Under the pieces are notes generated by a model, which worked only from the letters and a program-made list of their open reading frames with translations, had not been told where the DNA came from and ran no database searches. From Ottowia flava (lineage in GTDB: Bacteria; Pseudomonadota; Gammaproteobacteria; Burkholderiales; Burkholderiaceae_C), in assembly GCF_008017535.1 (NCBI RefSeq), contig NZ_VRUA01000007.1:1-64000 (forward strand): DNA of 64,000 bases. The letters run 5' to 3'. This document shows, one piece after another, positions 63,857 to 64,000 of this stretch (its first letter is position 1; every line of letters begins with the position of its first letter). A program made the translations under genes and the position numbers.

Positions 63857-64000
63857 GTGTGCCTCGTCATGTTCAGGAAATGCGATCAGAACCGCCTGGC
63901 CCGATCGGTCCAGACGCGCCCCCAGGCGAACCGCGCACGGCGCATGGCCAACCGCGGCATGCAAATGCACCATCAGACTCGGCCCGGCTTCAAGCTGAAC

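Overview
The window is GC-rich chromosomal DNA from a betaproteobacterium, almost certainly Burkholderiales, family Comamonadaceae. The evidence is the str operon (rpsL-rpsG-fusA-tuf), HemJ in place of HemG/HemY, several Bug/TctC-type solute-binding proteins, the aerobic 2-aminobenzoyl-CoA gene set, and several dispersed intergenic repeats of a kind I associate with this family. I cannot name the genus. I see no prophage, integron, CRISPR array, rRNA, tRNA or intact insertion sequence.

Layout. 1-3.7 kb: str operon on the minus strand with a near-consensus promoter. 3.7-9.2 kb: a D,D-carboxypeptidase, a hydrolase, a [2Fe-2S] protein, a VanZ-like membrane protein and hemJ on the minus strand, facing hemB; a promoter-hairpins-terminator unit lies between hemJ and hemB and looks like a small RNA or hemJ leader. 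9.2-14.4 kb: corA, a LysR regulator, dienelactone hydrolase, a chromene-carboxylate isomerase-like protein, an SDR and a MaoC-like dehydratase. 14.6-18.3 kb: an Mla/MCE-type lipid ABC transporter. 18.7-25.4 kb: bactofilin, a lipoprotein, 3-hydroxybutyryl-CoA dehydrogenase, Ohr, DsbD and CFA synthase. 25.4-27.0 kb: a tandem glycine riboswitch upstream of a DadA-like oxidase. 27.1-29.7 kb: a RibD-like reductase and a Bug protein divergent from an IclR regulator. 29.7-30.6 kb: a 0.63-kb giant palindrome without genes. 30.6-39.7 kb: a self-sufficient CYP116B-type P450, then a copper module (cytochrome c, DUF411, CopB, CopA, divergent CopRS). 39.8-43.5 kb: AlaX-type editing protein, creatininase-like protein, a second Bug protein and a histidine phosphatase. 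43.7-53.0 kb: a nine-gene minus-strand operon (two LysE exporters, an EamA exporter, cupin, aminotransferase, two VOC proteins, PhzF, threonine dehydratase) divergent from a MocR regulator that is coupled to another EamA exporter. 53.0-60.1 kb: a six-gene 2-aminobenzoate (anthranilate)-CoA operon. 60.3-64 kb: a branched-chain-amino-acid-type binding protein, two SDRs and a cyclase-family hydrolase.

The most striking non-genic features are a family of about 45-bp repeats centred on TGCGCA, with 19 recognisable copies. Eight of these lie in-frame inside coding sequences and three of those eight encode part of a signal peptide; two further copies supply a stop codon. The others are the giant palindrome at about 29.87-30.50 kb and the candidate structured RNA at 7.95-8.09 kb.
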